This document shows, one piece after another, positions 44,555-55,931 of a DNA stretch of 64,000 nt. The notes under the pieces are model-generated. The model did no database searches and was not told where the DNA came from. It saw only the letters and a program-made list of their open reading frames with translations. Position 1 is the first letter of the stretch. Each line of letters begins with the position of its first letter. Position numbers and translations under genes: made by a program. Source of the DNA: Saccharum officinarum (Eukaryota > Streptophyta > Magnoliopsida > Poales > Poaceae); NCBI GenBank assembly GCA_020631735.1, contig CM036223.1:7168191-7232190 (forward strand), in the 5' to 3' direction.

Positions 44555-46734
44555 ATGGCCAAAGCCACCCGCCTCGTCACCGGAGCAAGCGGCGCCGCCC
44601 GAGACAGTGGCGTCCGCTTCCCTAACGAGTTCTCCGTCATGGCCGGTGCCTTCGCTGCAGGCCAAGTCCTCAACTTTGGGAGCCTGGCCTACATCGCTGA
44701 CTGCTACGACGAGCTTCGTCCACTCCATGGGGCTGCACCAGCGGGCAACGAACCCCCAGCGTCGCCTCCTCTGCTAGGACTCTTGGGAGCCAATCTCGAG
44801 GTTCTGGCCTGTCAGATCCAGCGCGGTCTGGGCCTAAACCCCATCGTGTCAGACCACCGCCAAATGTTCTACATGCTGGCCAACGTCCACCACTAGATCG
44901 CCACTGGTGAGGTGCTCTCGCCGCCTGATCGCTTCTGGTACTACCTCCCGGACCTGCCTTTTGGGATATAGAACGTGGCGGTGTCCTTCCAGCTGGAGCT
45001 AGAGCACCTCATAGTCACGAGGCGCCACAGAGCACCATCCTCTCCGGCGCGGCGGGGACCGACGTCCCCTCGCTCCACGCCTTCCTCGAGATTCTCTTGG
45101 GGAATAGCCCGGAGTATGATTCCAACGACATCGACTACAATGACCCTCCGCGCATGTGCTACCACATCGACGGCGAGGTCTAGCCTAAGGAGGTGCCCGG
45201 GCTCACGCCATCGGACCATAGTCTAGCCTCAGGAGAAGACGGACCGCTTGCGTGCTTGGCAGGTGGACCTGGAGGCCACCGAGGCAGAGCTCAAGCGCCG
45301 AAGGTAGGACTTTGCGCGGTAGCAAACCACGCACCCTCTCGGCGATGATGATGATGCCCACATGGGGGCTCCTAGTGGCCTCTACTCCCCCCGTGCGGTG
45401 TACAACATGGCATCCACCGCTTGCCGCCTAGAAGACATCTCCGACACACCGGACCCAAAGACCAACAAGCGGCTGAATGAGGCAAAGCGACTCCTCCGTG
45501 TCGCCCTTGAGCAGCAAGCTGAGAGTTCAGCCTCTCGGCGCCGCTCCACGCTCTCCCGGTTGTCCCAAATGACAGCCACTGCCAATAGAGGGCGCTCCGA
45601 CGCTCACACCCCATAGGTGGTGGGGAGCAGCGGTGACACCTCTGGCAACAACTTTGACCGGCCATGGACCTAGGGCGCCAAGCCTCGGCAGGAGCGAAGG
45701 CATGACCTTTCTCCATGGCGTCCCCCCACACGCCATAGGATCGGCGACGACCATGACGTTCGCGACACCATCGAGGCTAGGCGCCATGCTCAAGCGCAGT
45801 CCCGTACCCCTGAGCAATAAGGAGGGGGCCTCGCCCCAGATCACTTTGGCCCCCTAGCGTTCTGGGCAGCAATCCAGGCAGCCCGCTATCCCAGGCGTTT
45901 CTGGCTGCCAACACACATCTCCAAGTTTGACGGCGAGCCCAACCCGGACCATTGGCTGGAGGACTACCGCCTCGCCATGAAGGCCGGGGGTTTAGACGAT
46001 GACTTCGCTGACCAGTACCTTCCTTTGCTTCTGTCAAGCTCAACCAGAGCTTGGCTCGAGCAGCTCGAGCCTGGCAGCATCGGTTGCTTGGGAGATCTCC
46101 GTGCGGTCTTCATCGGCCACCTCTAGGGTACCTACACCTGCCTGGGGAACTGCAAGCAGAGGACCGACGACCTATGAGGCGCTCATCCACGCGCTCGGTT
46201 GCAAGACCCCGTGCATAACGCGGGAGCTCCTGGACATCGCCACCCAGTATTCCACCAATGAAGAAGCCATCTAGGCCAACTTTTGCGGGAAAGCCAAGGC
46301 CGCCGGCCATCTCAGTGGTGGCGACAGTGCCGATGATCCTGCCTCGTCCCAGTGACGCCGTGACAGGCGGAACAAGGACCAAAAGTGTTGCGGGGAGGAG
46401 ATGGTCACCGTGGCCGACTGCATTGCCAGACCTCAGCCTCGTGGACGCACTGCACGATCGGAACACTTCGAGAATGCGCTCGAGTCCCCTTGCCCGTTCC
46501 ATGGGGGGCAGGTGAAGCATCTTCTCAAGGACTGCGCAACCATGAAGGGCTACATCCGTAGCATTCTTGGCCAATAGGGTAAGGCCCAGAAGCCTACCTC
46601 GAAGGTCGATGACCCGGCGGACAACGCCTAGGAGGAAGACAATGAGTTCCCCGAGGCCGAGCGCTACCTCATGATCTTCGAGGGCTCCTAGGCGTACGAA
46701 TCCCACCGGCATCGCCACACCACTAAGCAGGATT
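44555..46734 (+). pseudogene. gag: Gypsy gag, multiple stops and frameshifts
   Basis: The readable core at about 45862-46128 is FWAAIQAARYPRRFW, then PTHISKFDGEPNPDHWLEDYRLA and LLLSSSTRAWLEQLEPGSI. This is the retrotransposon gag domain (PF03732 type). Frames break often: TAG codons at 44894, 45181 and 46125, among others. Many breaks are at CAG or CGG-like codons. The leader (from about 44555) and a C-terminal acidic part (to about 46690) are less certain. Confidence 0.7.
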
Positions 46735-46784
46735 TGAACACCGTCCACACCCTCGCTGCCCCGACGCAACTCCAATGGTCCTAG

Positions 46785-47425
46785 ATGGCCATCACCTTCG
46801 ACCAAGAAGACCATCCTGATCGCGTCCCGCATTTGAGGCGCTACTTGCTCATGGTCAGCCCGATCATGGGCACCACGCGCCTCACCAAGGTGCTAATGGA
46901 TGGGGGCAACGGCCTCAACATACTCTATGCCAGCACCCTCAACAAAGATGGGCATCCCTTGGAGCAACCTGCACCCTAGCAAGGCGTCATTCTACGGGAT
47001 CGTGCCGGGGATGGAATCCGTGCCCCTCGGGTGCATCCGGCTCAACGTCACCTTCGGCTAGCTGGACAACTTCCGCAAGGAGCCTCTCACCTTCGAGGTC
47101 ATCGACTTCCCTGGTGTCTACCATGCCCTCCTCGATCGACTGTGCTTCGCCAAGTTCATGGTCGTCCCCAACTACACCTATCTCAAGCTCAAGATGCCCC
47201 GCCCGAAGGGGGTCATCACCATTGAGGGCAGCTTTGAGCAAGCCTACTACTGCGAGCAAGACTGCGTCACCCAAGCGGCTGCACTCAATGCCCCTTGTGC
47301 TCCCGATGGCCCTGGTCGTGACGCAGGAAGGGCGCCGGTGGAGGAAGCAGCCAAGACGGTGGCGGTGCTCGACCGACCGAGCATCGACAAGGCAGTTGTT
47401 GAGGTAGATAAGTATCAATTTTAAC
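46785..47425 (+). pseudogene. Gypsy protease and pre-RT segment, truncated
   Basis: MAITFDQEDHPDRVPHLRRY is followed by TTRLTKVLMDGGNGLNILYA, the retropepsin site of Tat-type elements. DGG(S)GLN is usual; here Ser is Asn. A stop at 46977 and frame changes follow, then FEVIDFPGVYHALLDRLCFA and YLKLKMPRPKGVITIEG. The sequence stops at 47425, where another LTR begins, so the RT is absent. Confidence 0.72.
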
Positions 47426-48222
47426 TGTCAACGAAACATAAAAAGGACCTAAAACATATTTACCACTTAGATATAGGGGGTCTATTGACATAATTCCATG
47501 AGTTTTGGTAAATATCTGTTTCTGCAGGGTGTCAGCTGAAAAGAACCAAAGAAGGACCACATGTCAGGTTTACATAGAGACAAAGGGATACGAATAACTT
47601 TTCTGGAATATGGAAGGTACGAGAAGACTCTGGAAACAAATCAGAGGTGAAACAGGCCCAGAAGCCGGGCGGCCGCCCAAGGGATAGGGGCAGGCACCCG
47701 AGCTGTAGAGCCAATCAGAGGCGACCTCCTGGATCATGCCTCCACCGCATTTGAGGATGAATAATAATCGTTCATTGAGGTTGGTTTGATCTGACGGCTG
47801 TGGTGCTTCTTAGAGGGCTATATAAGCAAGGCCCTTGGCCCCTGGAGGAGGCATCCCAAAAACTCTAATTTCATTATCTCTCAGCTGGGATCAGAGGCAA
47901 AGGTGTCCCATGAAAGGATGACCTCTTCTCCCTAGAGAATTAGGGCTAGACATTCCAATATAGTAGATTAGATCTAGATGGGAGTTAGGGAGAGCGGAGC
48001 TGCGCTCTATTTCTAGAGAAGTCTTCAGAGATTTGGTATGTCTTTGTATCTATTCTTTACAAGACTTATGCTTTATGTATTTTTATCTTCTCTATTTACT
48101 TTATGTCTTTATTATGAAAAAAAACTAGGTACTTGAAAGAAATTACGATAGAGCAACTATTCATCATTTCCATATAAGAGTTTATTCTAGGGGTTTATTT
48201 TAGCAAGATAAAACTTAGCACA

Positions 48223-48280
<58 letters not shown>

Positions 48281-48545
48281 GGAAAACATTTATTTGGCTT
48301 TCTAAAGGTTATGCATCTTTTTATTTGTTTCATATCTCAAAGCAAAAATAAGTAAATAGGTAGGTAAGAAAATACTTAGCTAGATACATGGTGGTGAATT
48401 ATCAGATTCTTTAACCCTTGCTTCCCTGTGGTAAAATATAAATAACGATACCTGGTTTACTCCCGGTAAAATGCTACAATGGTATGTTCTGTGCGCTTGT
48501 GGAATCCTTCATATTTTAGTTGCACTTAATTTATACTAACAAGCA
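47426..48545 (+). repeat. LTR of a second Gypsy-type element inserted in the first
   Basis: It starts TGTCAACGAAAC and ends near AAGCA just before a tRNA-Asp-type primer site. A TATA box (CTATATAAG, 47818-47826) lies about 400 bp in. The matching 3' LTR is not in the window. The right boundary is uncertain by a few bases. Confidence 0.65.
48225..48274. repeat. TA dinucleotide microsatellite, about 25 units
   Basis: An uninterrupted (TA)n lies inside the LTR at 47426-48545. Confidence 0.95.
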
Positions 48546-48549
48546 TTTT

Positions 48550-48567
48550 TGGTGCCGTTGCCGGGGA
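48550..48567 (+). other. Primer binding site, tRNA-Asp type
   Basis: TGGTGCCGTTGCCGGGGA differs by one base from TGGCGCCGTTGCCGGGGA, typical of Athila/Tat Gypsy elements. It marks the LTR just upstream as a 5' LTR. Confidence 0.8.
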
Positions 48568-49084
48568 AGTAATTGGCGTAAAGATTTTGATAATGATCTT
48601 GATGTCTACTAATTTAGTGTATCACTAGCTTTAGTAGAATTACCCTTGTTCTGTTGAGTGTGGAATAGACAGGACAAAAGATGTCGTTTCGACCTTTAGA
48701 CAAGCTTCCACAAGAAGTTGAAGAGCCCAGGGTCCCTCAACATTCAATATTCATCAACACTGGAACCCTGCCACCTCACAGGTTTGTGTATACATATATA
48801 TTATTTCTAACCATGTGTAGATTGAAGAAAAGGTCTTCGTCACAAGAATTCAACTCACATCTCAAGTGATGAAATTAGAAGCTGCACCACTCACAAATTC
48901 TATCATGTGAGTCATGGTAAGTATGATCAAGAAAAGGTGAGATAGTCTTGCTCATGGACTTTAAATTTATGAGTAGTTATCTTTTAATTCTTGCATCCCA
49001 CTACATGTTTACTTTTAACAATTAATGCATTCACTCCATTTAGTTTAATTTTTCTAATATCAAATTCATTGTATGTTTAGTTTC
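48568..49084 (+). other. Leader remnant of the second Gypsy element
   Basis: AT-rich DNA after the primer site. A 62-codon frame (48681-48869, MSFRPLDKLPQEVEEPRVPQ) may be a gag start that ends early. Beyond about 49085 the sequence changes to GC-rich Tat/Retand-like spacer, so most of the invading element was lost. Confidence 0.4.
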
Positions 49085-51850
49085 CTACGTGCATCCATGT
49101 CAGCAGTCAAGACCTCTGGCGGCGGCGGTGGCTCGGCTGACCCCTCCATCCAGGCGCTCGCCTCCTTAGAAGGGGCTGACTCGATCGAGGTGAGTTCCAA
49201 CCTTTCCCCATAAGGGAAGGCCATCGCTGAGCCATCCGCCCAGAAATGACGCCTCTCGAGCCATGGCCCGCCTATCGACCTCCAACAAAAACCAAGATAA
49301 GTCCCGTCCTCCCGACCCTCTTATCTCGCTTCTCTCTATTTGCTCTATTTGCTGTCTTCCTTAACCCGAGCCATCCCGACGATGGCTCGGCTGCACTGGA
49401 GGATCGACTGAGCTAACCACTTGTTGACCTTTTCTAAAGGAGGGTTGCTACAGAAGGCCCCCGAGCAAGGCAAGGACGGGACAGACGGAGCAGGAGGAGC
49501 AGGCGAAAGATTGGCAAGGTGCTAATGGAGCGGCCCCAGCCATTGCGTTACTAGCTATGTCCTCTTTTCCCTCTCTTGTGTCCATTCTGTTTTTTCTTTG
49601 TAGCTATCTACTATCTCCCGATCCTTCATCGGATCATTCCACCCCATCGCATGTCGGTCCGAGGGCCCTCCTAGAAGCAGCATCGCCGAGGGTTCAAGGC
49701 TGGCCCACCGGTCTTCAAGGCCACCCAAAAGCAACTAAAAGTACAAGGGACGTTCGGGAGGTGAGCCCACGCAGCTGTAGCCGGGGCGCCCAGTAGCTCT
49801 CCGACCGTTGTGACAAACGATGTCCGAGTATCGGCCTCGAGCCGCTCGTGATGACCGAACGAGGGAGGCAGCGAGCCCCCGAACACCGATAGACGGGCTC
49901 AGGAACTATATGAGTGGCTCGGTCAAGAAGCCGAGGATCTTCCCTCTAGGAGACATGATCGGGCATGGAACAACAGTAAACCCAGGGTTCTCACGGACTT
50001 ACCCGCTAGCAGCATGGGCGCGATGATCCTAGCCAACGAGGCCATCATCATAACAGCCTTGCCCAACAAGGGATCAAGTCTTTGAGCATGACTCAAGAGC
50101 AAAAATGGGATTACACACAGAAGTAATTTTATTTCATTGATTGGGAACAACCCGATTGCAATATACGGTGGCAAAAACCGCTACCGACCCACCACTGCGG
50201 TAGCAAAGGCCGCGGTTGCCTGACCGAGCTTCCGTAGCACGTAGACCGACACAGTGAAGGTGGGGCCGACCCTACCTCGTTAAAGCTCAGGGATTGACCC
50301 CCTCTTGGGACCGGCGGCGCTCGACCAAACTTGTTGCATGAAGGCTAGCCGAGCCCCTGAACCGCTAGCTCTTCCGTTGACAAAATGGAAAGACCCCAAT
50401 AGCCCAAGGCATTGGGACCCTTCCCCTTTCTTGAGGAAGGACAGTAGGACAGGGACTCAATGGGCCCCAACGTCAGGAAGGCGTCGGCACTGGCAACTCG
50501 GGGCAAGACCACGGACGCTCCGGCCGCCGGTGGCGATGAAGGCCCCGGCCTCCCACCCAGTGTCATGGTTCTACAGCTGCCACTATGCCATGCCATCGGC
50601 TCCCCATCGCTGGAGTCCTTCCACCCTCGGAGAAGCAGTCGCTCGGTGGACAACACCAAGCTCACTCAGAGGGAAGTGCCGCACTTCATCGCCACCGCCA
50701 TCGCTGCTGAAGAAGAAGGATTTGAGGAAGAAGAAGAGAGGGGGCCGGAGGAAGGGATTGAAGATGCCACATCCCCTGGGGCCTCCCTTTATAGCCAAAG
50801 GCAGTGCGCTGTGAGTGGCTCTGTGCCCTCCGATCAGCCATCAGCAGCTACAAAGGACCCTGGGGAACCGGCTAGGCGTCCCTTCAATCCCCGTAGCATG
50901 CCTCCGAGCGGTTGCGTGATGACGGTCGCACAGTAAAGGCAAAGTCAGGGAGCCATTGGCAATGAGTCAAGTCTCCGCTCCACTTTCCTCCACGCACACT
51001 GCCCACTCTGTGCATGCCTCCTCGCGGGACTTGGGGGATCCGACTCCCCCTGGGCCCCCTAGCTATCATCGATGGCTCGGATCCACACACACCAAGTGTC
51101 GTGGCTCCTCCACTAGATCTGCTCCATGTGGCCCTGACGGCCTGTCTCCCAGATGAGATGGGACAACATGGGGTCACGTGCGCTCATCATAACTCCTCTA
51201 ACAGGCACGACGGCCTAGATGCCATCAACAGCCTGCGCATGGCGTCAGCGGACGAGACGCGCTTAGAAGTCGCCCCCTTCGCTGGCAGGGAGGCCCCACA
51301 GTGGCCTCGGGGGCTACATCAGCTCCCCAGATAGAGCAGCCCGACCCCCCGACCGATGGGCGCTCGGGTGGTGCATCCCCCGAAAACCAACCAACTCCTC
51401 AGAGTTAAGTCGGGAGCTGCTGAGTAGTGGGTCCAACGAGGGCCTTCGTCCGAGCCTCAGCGTGTTCCCACTTCCCCGATCTATGGCAGCAGCAGGTCGG
51501 CCCTAGAAGGACAGCTTGAGAGGATCAGGACCTGTTATCGTAGCCCTTAGAAGGGCGTGGAGCTTCTGATGATCAGATGGCCCCGAGCCAGAGCCCAGCG
51601 TTCTTGATCACTCGGCCCATGGCAGATTTCGATCAGAAAGGAGGGCACCCCCGAGCCTACAGTCAGTGACTCCCATATGAGTTCGTTGAGCTCTCGCTCA
51701 AGTCGAAGACCCATGCAACATGGACTCGCAAAGGGATCAACACCATATCTGCTCGGCCTTGACAGCCGAGCACCATCCACCACACTAGAGAAGAAGGCTC
51801 CAAGTAGGGCACAACACTCTCACCAGTGGAAGCTGTCCCCACCAAGGAGG
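49085..51850 (+). other. Post-pol spacer of the degenerate Gypsy element
   Basis: GC-rich sequence without + strand domains. It includes a Gly-rich stretch at about 49120 and a GAG|GTGAGT donor-like site near 49188. It ends where copy C inserted; the five bases before copy C are GGAGG, but the other side is out of view. Confidence 0.4.
50345..50935 (-). pseudogene. Possible antisense extra ORF of the Gypsy element
   Basis: Minus-strand frames at 50583-50798 (FFFLKSFFFSSDGGGDEVRH) and 50345-50665 (GGRPGPSSPPAAGASVVLP) lie between the lost pol and the missing 3' LTR. Antisense ORFs in this position are known from Tat/Retand-type elements such as maize Grande. I see no conserved domain and a frame change separates the two parts. 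Confidence 0.3.
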
Positions 51851-52290
51851 TGAAAGCATCTAGGCCCCAGTGTTGGTTTCGGCAATTAATGACAACAGAT
51901 AATTACCATGACTAACGTGTGTTTTGCAGAAACATTGGTAAGTTAGGTCATGGAGATGATAACTGCTTTGGGCAATATGGTATTCATGTCCCTTGATGGA
52001 AATCGTTTCGGTTTTCAAAGGATCAACAATAAGATTAAGGACGATTAGTTCCGGATGTCAAGGTGTTGAGATACATCTGGAATAGTCGTTAGGATCTTTG
52101 TTTCTTCCTTTGACCGTACTATAAAGAGGGGCATGAGCGAGTAGCTTGACCTAGGTGAGTCTTTGTGTTTAGGTGTGGTGCACACTTGTCAAACTTAGCA
52201 CTAGGTAGCTCGAGAAAAGCTCAGAGTTCAGTTAGAAGCAACTTGGTTCAAGTTGCATCGCGTTTAGAAGACGTTTGAGCCGTTTACCTA

Positions 52291-52765
52291 TGACCGGACG
52301 CGTCCGGTCAGTACTAAATCTTCACTGCATTTTTTCAGCTGACTGACCGGACGCGGTCCTTGAGAGGACCGGACGCGGTGGTCAGGCTAACATGTGTTCC
52401 AGAGGGTAAACAGCGTAATCGGACGCGACTGTGAAAATGATCGGCGTGTCCGGTCATGTTACAGTAAGGTCCCGTGGAGACCTGATGCATCCGGTCACCT
52501 ATGATCGGACGCGGTCATGCGTCCGGTCATGTTCCAGTAAGGTCCCGTGGTGACCTGACGCGTCCGGTCACCTATGATCGGACGCGGTGATGCGTTAGGT
52601 CAGATTTCCAGAGAGCTCTTGCATGATCGGACGCGTTCGATCATCCTTGATCGGCGCGTCCGGTCATCACAGATCGGCGCGTCTGGTCACTCAGCACAGG
52701 TTTCTGTTATTCGACCGTTACAACTGACCGGCACGTCCGGTCATATCGACAGGTGCGTCCGGTCA
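52291..52765 (+). promoter_or_regulatory. Palindrome array in U3 of copy C
   Basis: The perfect 20-bp palindrome at 52291-52310 is followed by half-sites in both orientations up to the TATA region. Several units have C-to-T changes at CpG. Confidence 0.7.
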
Positions 52766-52816
52766 GTGCGCGTCTGGCTGTTTCGAAAGGTAACGGTTGG
52801 ATTTGTTTGAGGGGTC

Positions 52817-52823
52817 TATAAAT
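52817..52823 (+). promoter_or_regulatory. TATA box of copy C LTR
   Basis: TATAAAT between GAGGGGT and ACCCCTC, as in copy A. Confidence 0.75.
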
Positions 52824-53180
52824 ACAACCCCTCCACCTCTTTTAGAGGTCTCTTGCTCATTTGTTTAGCTGAGAAACACCTTTGAAGTGCAAGGGAGTGC
52901 AAGAGCTCTAGTGAGGATAGTGATTTGCGAATCAAAGTTTGAGAATCCTCTCTAGTGACAAGAGTCAAGCAAGTGTGCATCCATCTTCTCATTAGGCTTG
53001 TTGTGGTCAAGTGAGAGTTCTAGCTTGTTACTCTTGGTGATCGCCATCACCTAGATGGTTCGGTGGTGATTGGGAGTTTGGTGATCATCCGACGAGATTG
53101 TGGGTGACCCAACTCAAGTTGTGAGCGGTTTTGGGTGATTCGCCGCGACGGAGTGTCGAAGAATCAACCCGTAGAGAGCA

Positions 53181-53227
53181 CTTGATCCTTGCGCGGATCA
53201 AGGGGGAGCTACACCCTTGCGCGGGTG
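53181..53227 (+). other. Twin stem-loops in the RNA leader, copy C
   Basis: Same two hairpins and TTGCGC loops as copies A and B, upstream of the primer site at 53530-53542. Confidence 0.5.
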
Positions 53228-53529
53228 CTCCAACGAGGACTAGTGGGGAGTGGCGACTCTCCGATACCTCGGCAAAACATCGCCGTGTTCCTATCCCCTA
53301 CTTTCAAGCATTTACTTTCTTGTATTACCTTCATTGCTTGTTTACTTTCCTAGAATTGCCTTGCTAGTCTAGGATTGGAACTTAGGGTGCAAAACTTTTA
53401 TCGGTAGAATCACAAGGAACACAAGTAGGCACTAGGGGTGAAGTTTGGCTTGTAGGATTTAATTCTTGCAATTAATTTTTAGAAAAGCCCAATTCACCCC
53501 CCCCTCTTGGGCATCTTGATCCTTTCAAT

Positions 53530-53542
53530 TGGTATCAGAGCC
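53530..53542 (+). other. Primer binding site of copy C
   Basis: TGGTATCAGAGCC, initiator tRNA-Met type, three bases after the LTR's final CA. Confidence 0.9.
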
Positions 53543-53580
53543 GTGTTGCTCTTAATTTAGGCTTTACCGCCTAGAGCAAG

Positions 53581-55917
53581 ATGTCTAATGGGGAAGGACC
53601 ACCTCCCACTTTTGAGGGAGACAATTTTCTATATTGGAAAATTCGTATGGAGGCGTACCTCGAAGCCATAGATGTTGGGTGCCTTAGAGCCGCAACCGAA
53701 GGGCTTCCTCCTATAAGGGATCCCGCTAACCCAAGTGGTGACGAGGAGAAATACGACCGGTGGAATGCAAAAGCAAAAAATGCAATCTACCGGGCACTAG
53801 GCAAAGATATTTTCAATCGTGTGCGAAATGCCAAAAACGCTCACGAATTGTGAGAAAATCTTTGTGCTCTCCATGAGAGAACTAAGAGTGAGCGTGAGGA
53901 ACGCTATCATATTGCTTTAAAGAAAATTAATTCTTTTGAGATGCTTCCTAAAGAAAATGCTAACGACATGTACACTCGTTTGAATGTTCTTGTAGAAGAT
54001 CTAAATGCTCTTGGACTCACTAAAATGAGTCAATCGGATGTTGCAAGGAGGATCTTAAGTGTTCTTCCCGTTGAGAAGTATGGACACATTGTCACCGTAC
54101 TTCACCAAAGTGATCTCTCCACCGCAACACCAACTCAAGTATTGGGGAAGATCAACGCACATGAGATGTATATGCACATCACTCCGGAAGAGGGCTCATC
54201 ATCTTCCAAGAAGAAAGACTTGGCCTTCAAAGCTAGTCATGAAAAGAAAAAGAAGAAGGCCCAAGCCATGATTGTGCAAGAAAGCTCTAGTGAAAGTGAC
54301 ATTGATGATGAATCACTTGCACTCATGGTAAGGAAGACCACCAAGATGCTAAAGAAGCTCAACAAGAGTGACATCAAGTTCGATGCCAAGAAGAAGAAAT
54401 TCTTCACAAGTAGCAAAAGGAAGCCAATCTCCGAAATGGATTGCTTCAATTGTGGAGAACTTGGCCATCTAGCTCATCAATGCCCAAAGCCTCCAAAAGA
54501 CAAGTACAAGAACAAGTACAAGGGCAAGAAAGATGATTCAAGTGATGAAGAAGATGACAAAAGAAAGAACAAGCCATATAAGAAGAAAGATGGCAAGAAA
54601 AGAGAATTCTACAAGAAGAAGGGAGGCAAGGCCTATATTGTTGGTGATTGACTCACCGACATTGAATCATCATGTGAGTCCTCCGGTGATGAAAGTGACA
54701 ATGACAAAGAAAAGATCGCCGCACTTGTGATTGGGCCATCATCATCTTCACCGACATCTTCATCACCACCTTCACCGCCATCTTCACCATCATCTTCTAC
54801 TACTCATCTATGCCTTATGGCAAAGGGTGATCGAAAGGTACAAAATAGTGATAGTGATGATGATGATAGTGATAGTGATGATGAATATGATGCTCCCTCT
54901 TATGATGAACTAGTAAAATTGTTAAATAAATATTCTAAAATCATAAGGAGGACTAGAAATGAAAATGATGAGCTTCAACATGAAAATGAATCACTCTCAT
55001 CTAAGCTTGAAAGTGCACATAATACTAGGGATAAGCTCATAGATCAAAATGAAACTATGTCTTCTTCTCTCAAAGAGCTTAAAACTTCTAACAAGGAGCT
55101 TAGAGATAAACATGATAAAATTGAGAAGAAGCATGGTGAACTCATCACTAGACTAAACTTGCTAAAAGAAGAGTACACCACCTTGAAAATTAATTATGAT
55201 ACTCTTATTGTTGCTAATGAGCTTGCTCTTGAGACACATGATGCTACTAACCAAATTGTTAAGATTGATATAGTTACATCATGTGATGACTTGATTGTTG
55301 AGAACTTTGAGCAAGGCTCTAGCGGCAAAGGCAAGAGTGTGGTTGAGGCCAATAACTATGATGAGTATGTCAAGCTCAAGAGTGAAAATGAGATGCTTAA
55401 AGATGAGAACAAGAAGTTGTTGGCTCTTGAAAAGCAAGCTTCAAATGAGACACTTATTGAAGAAAACAAGAAGCTCAAGCAAGAGAAAGAGCATCTCAAG
55501 ACCGGCCTAAGTAAGTTCACAAGAGGCCAACATTTGCAAAGTGAGCTACTCATAAACACCGTCATGAAGTTGGATAGGAGTGGTATTGGGTATTTGGCAA
55601 ATCAAGAAAAGAAGGTAAAGGCCAAACAACAACAAAGCAAGACAAAGCCCAAGCCAAAGAGATGTGTTGAGTGTGGACAAGAAGGTCACTTTGCTCATGA
55701 GTGCAAAACCCCACTACCACAACCCTTGCCCAAGCATGCTAGACCCTTTGCTTTCAATGCTCACTACATGCTTAGAAAGGACTCTAGTGGAAAGATGAAA
55801 GTCATGTTCTTGGGTCCTCCTAACAAGAATAGGCCAAAGAAAATTTGGGTTGCCAAGTCACTAGTTGAAAAAGTTAAGGGTCCCTCTCAAGTTTGGGTCC
55901 CTAAACATAAGGCTTGA
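53581..55917 (+). pseudogene. gag: Gag of copy C, two in-frame stops
   Basis: It aligns with copy A gag from MSNGEGPPPTFEGDNF to the TGA at 55915. Two tryptophan codons became TGA, at 53851-53853 and 54649-54651. Both zinc knuckles are complete here (CFNCGELGHLAHQC and CVECGQEGHFAHEC). The coiled coil is intact in 54727-55917. There is no frameshift, so only the two stops prevent a full product. Confidence 0.9.
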
Positions 55918-55931
55918 TCTCTTGTGTGTAG

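Larger units (their letters stand above)
43387..51850 (+). mobile_element. Degenerate Tat/Retand-like Gypsy element, interrupted
   Basis: A 5' LTR, gag and protease remain on the left. RT, RNase H and integrase are missing, and a post-pol spacer lies from about 49,085 to 51,850. Another LTR element entered at 47426 and copy C at 51851; the 3' LTR is not in view. The protease motif, CG-rich post-pol region and minus-strand open frames there suggest the Tat/Retand group, a family-level inference. Confidence 0.6.
51851..53527 (+). repeat. 5' LTR of copy C
   Basis: 1677 bp from TGAAAGCATC to CTTTCA. The array is at 52291-52765, TATA box at 52817 and leader stem-loops at 53181-53227. Compared with copy A it lacks about 23 bp at the array start, which joins two half-sites into a perfect palindrome at 52291-52310. 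Confidence 0.93.
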
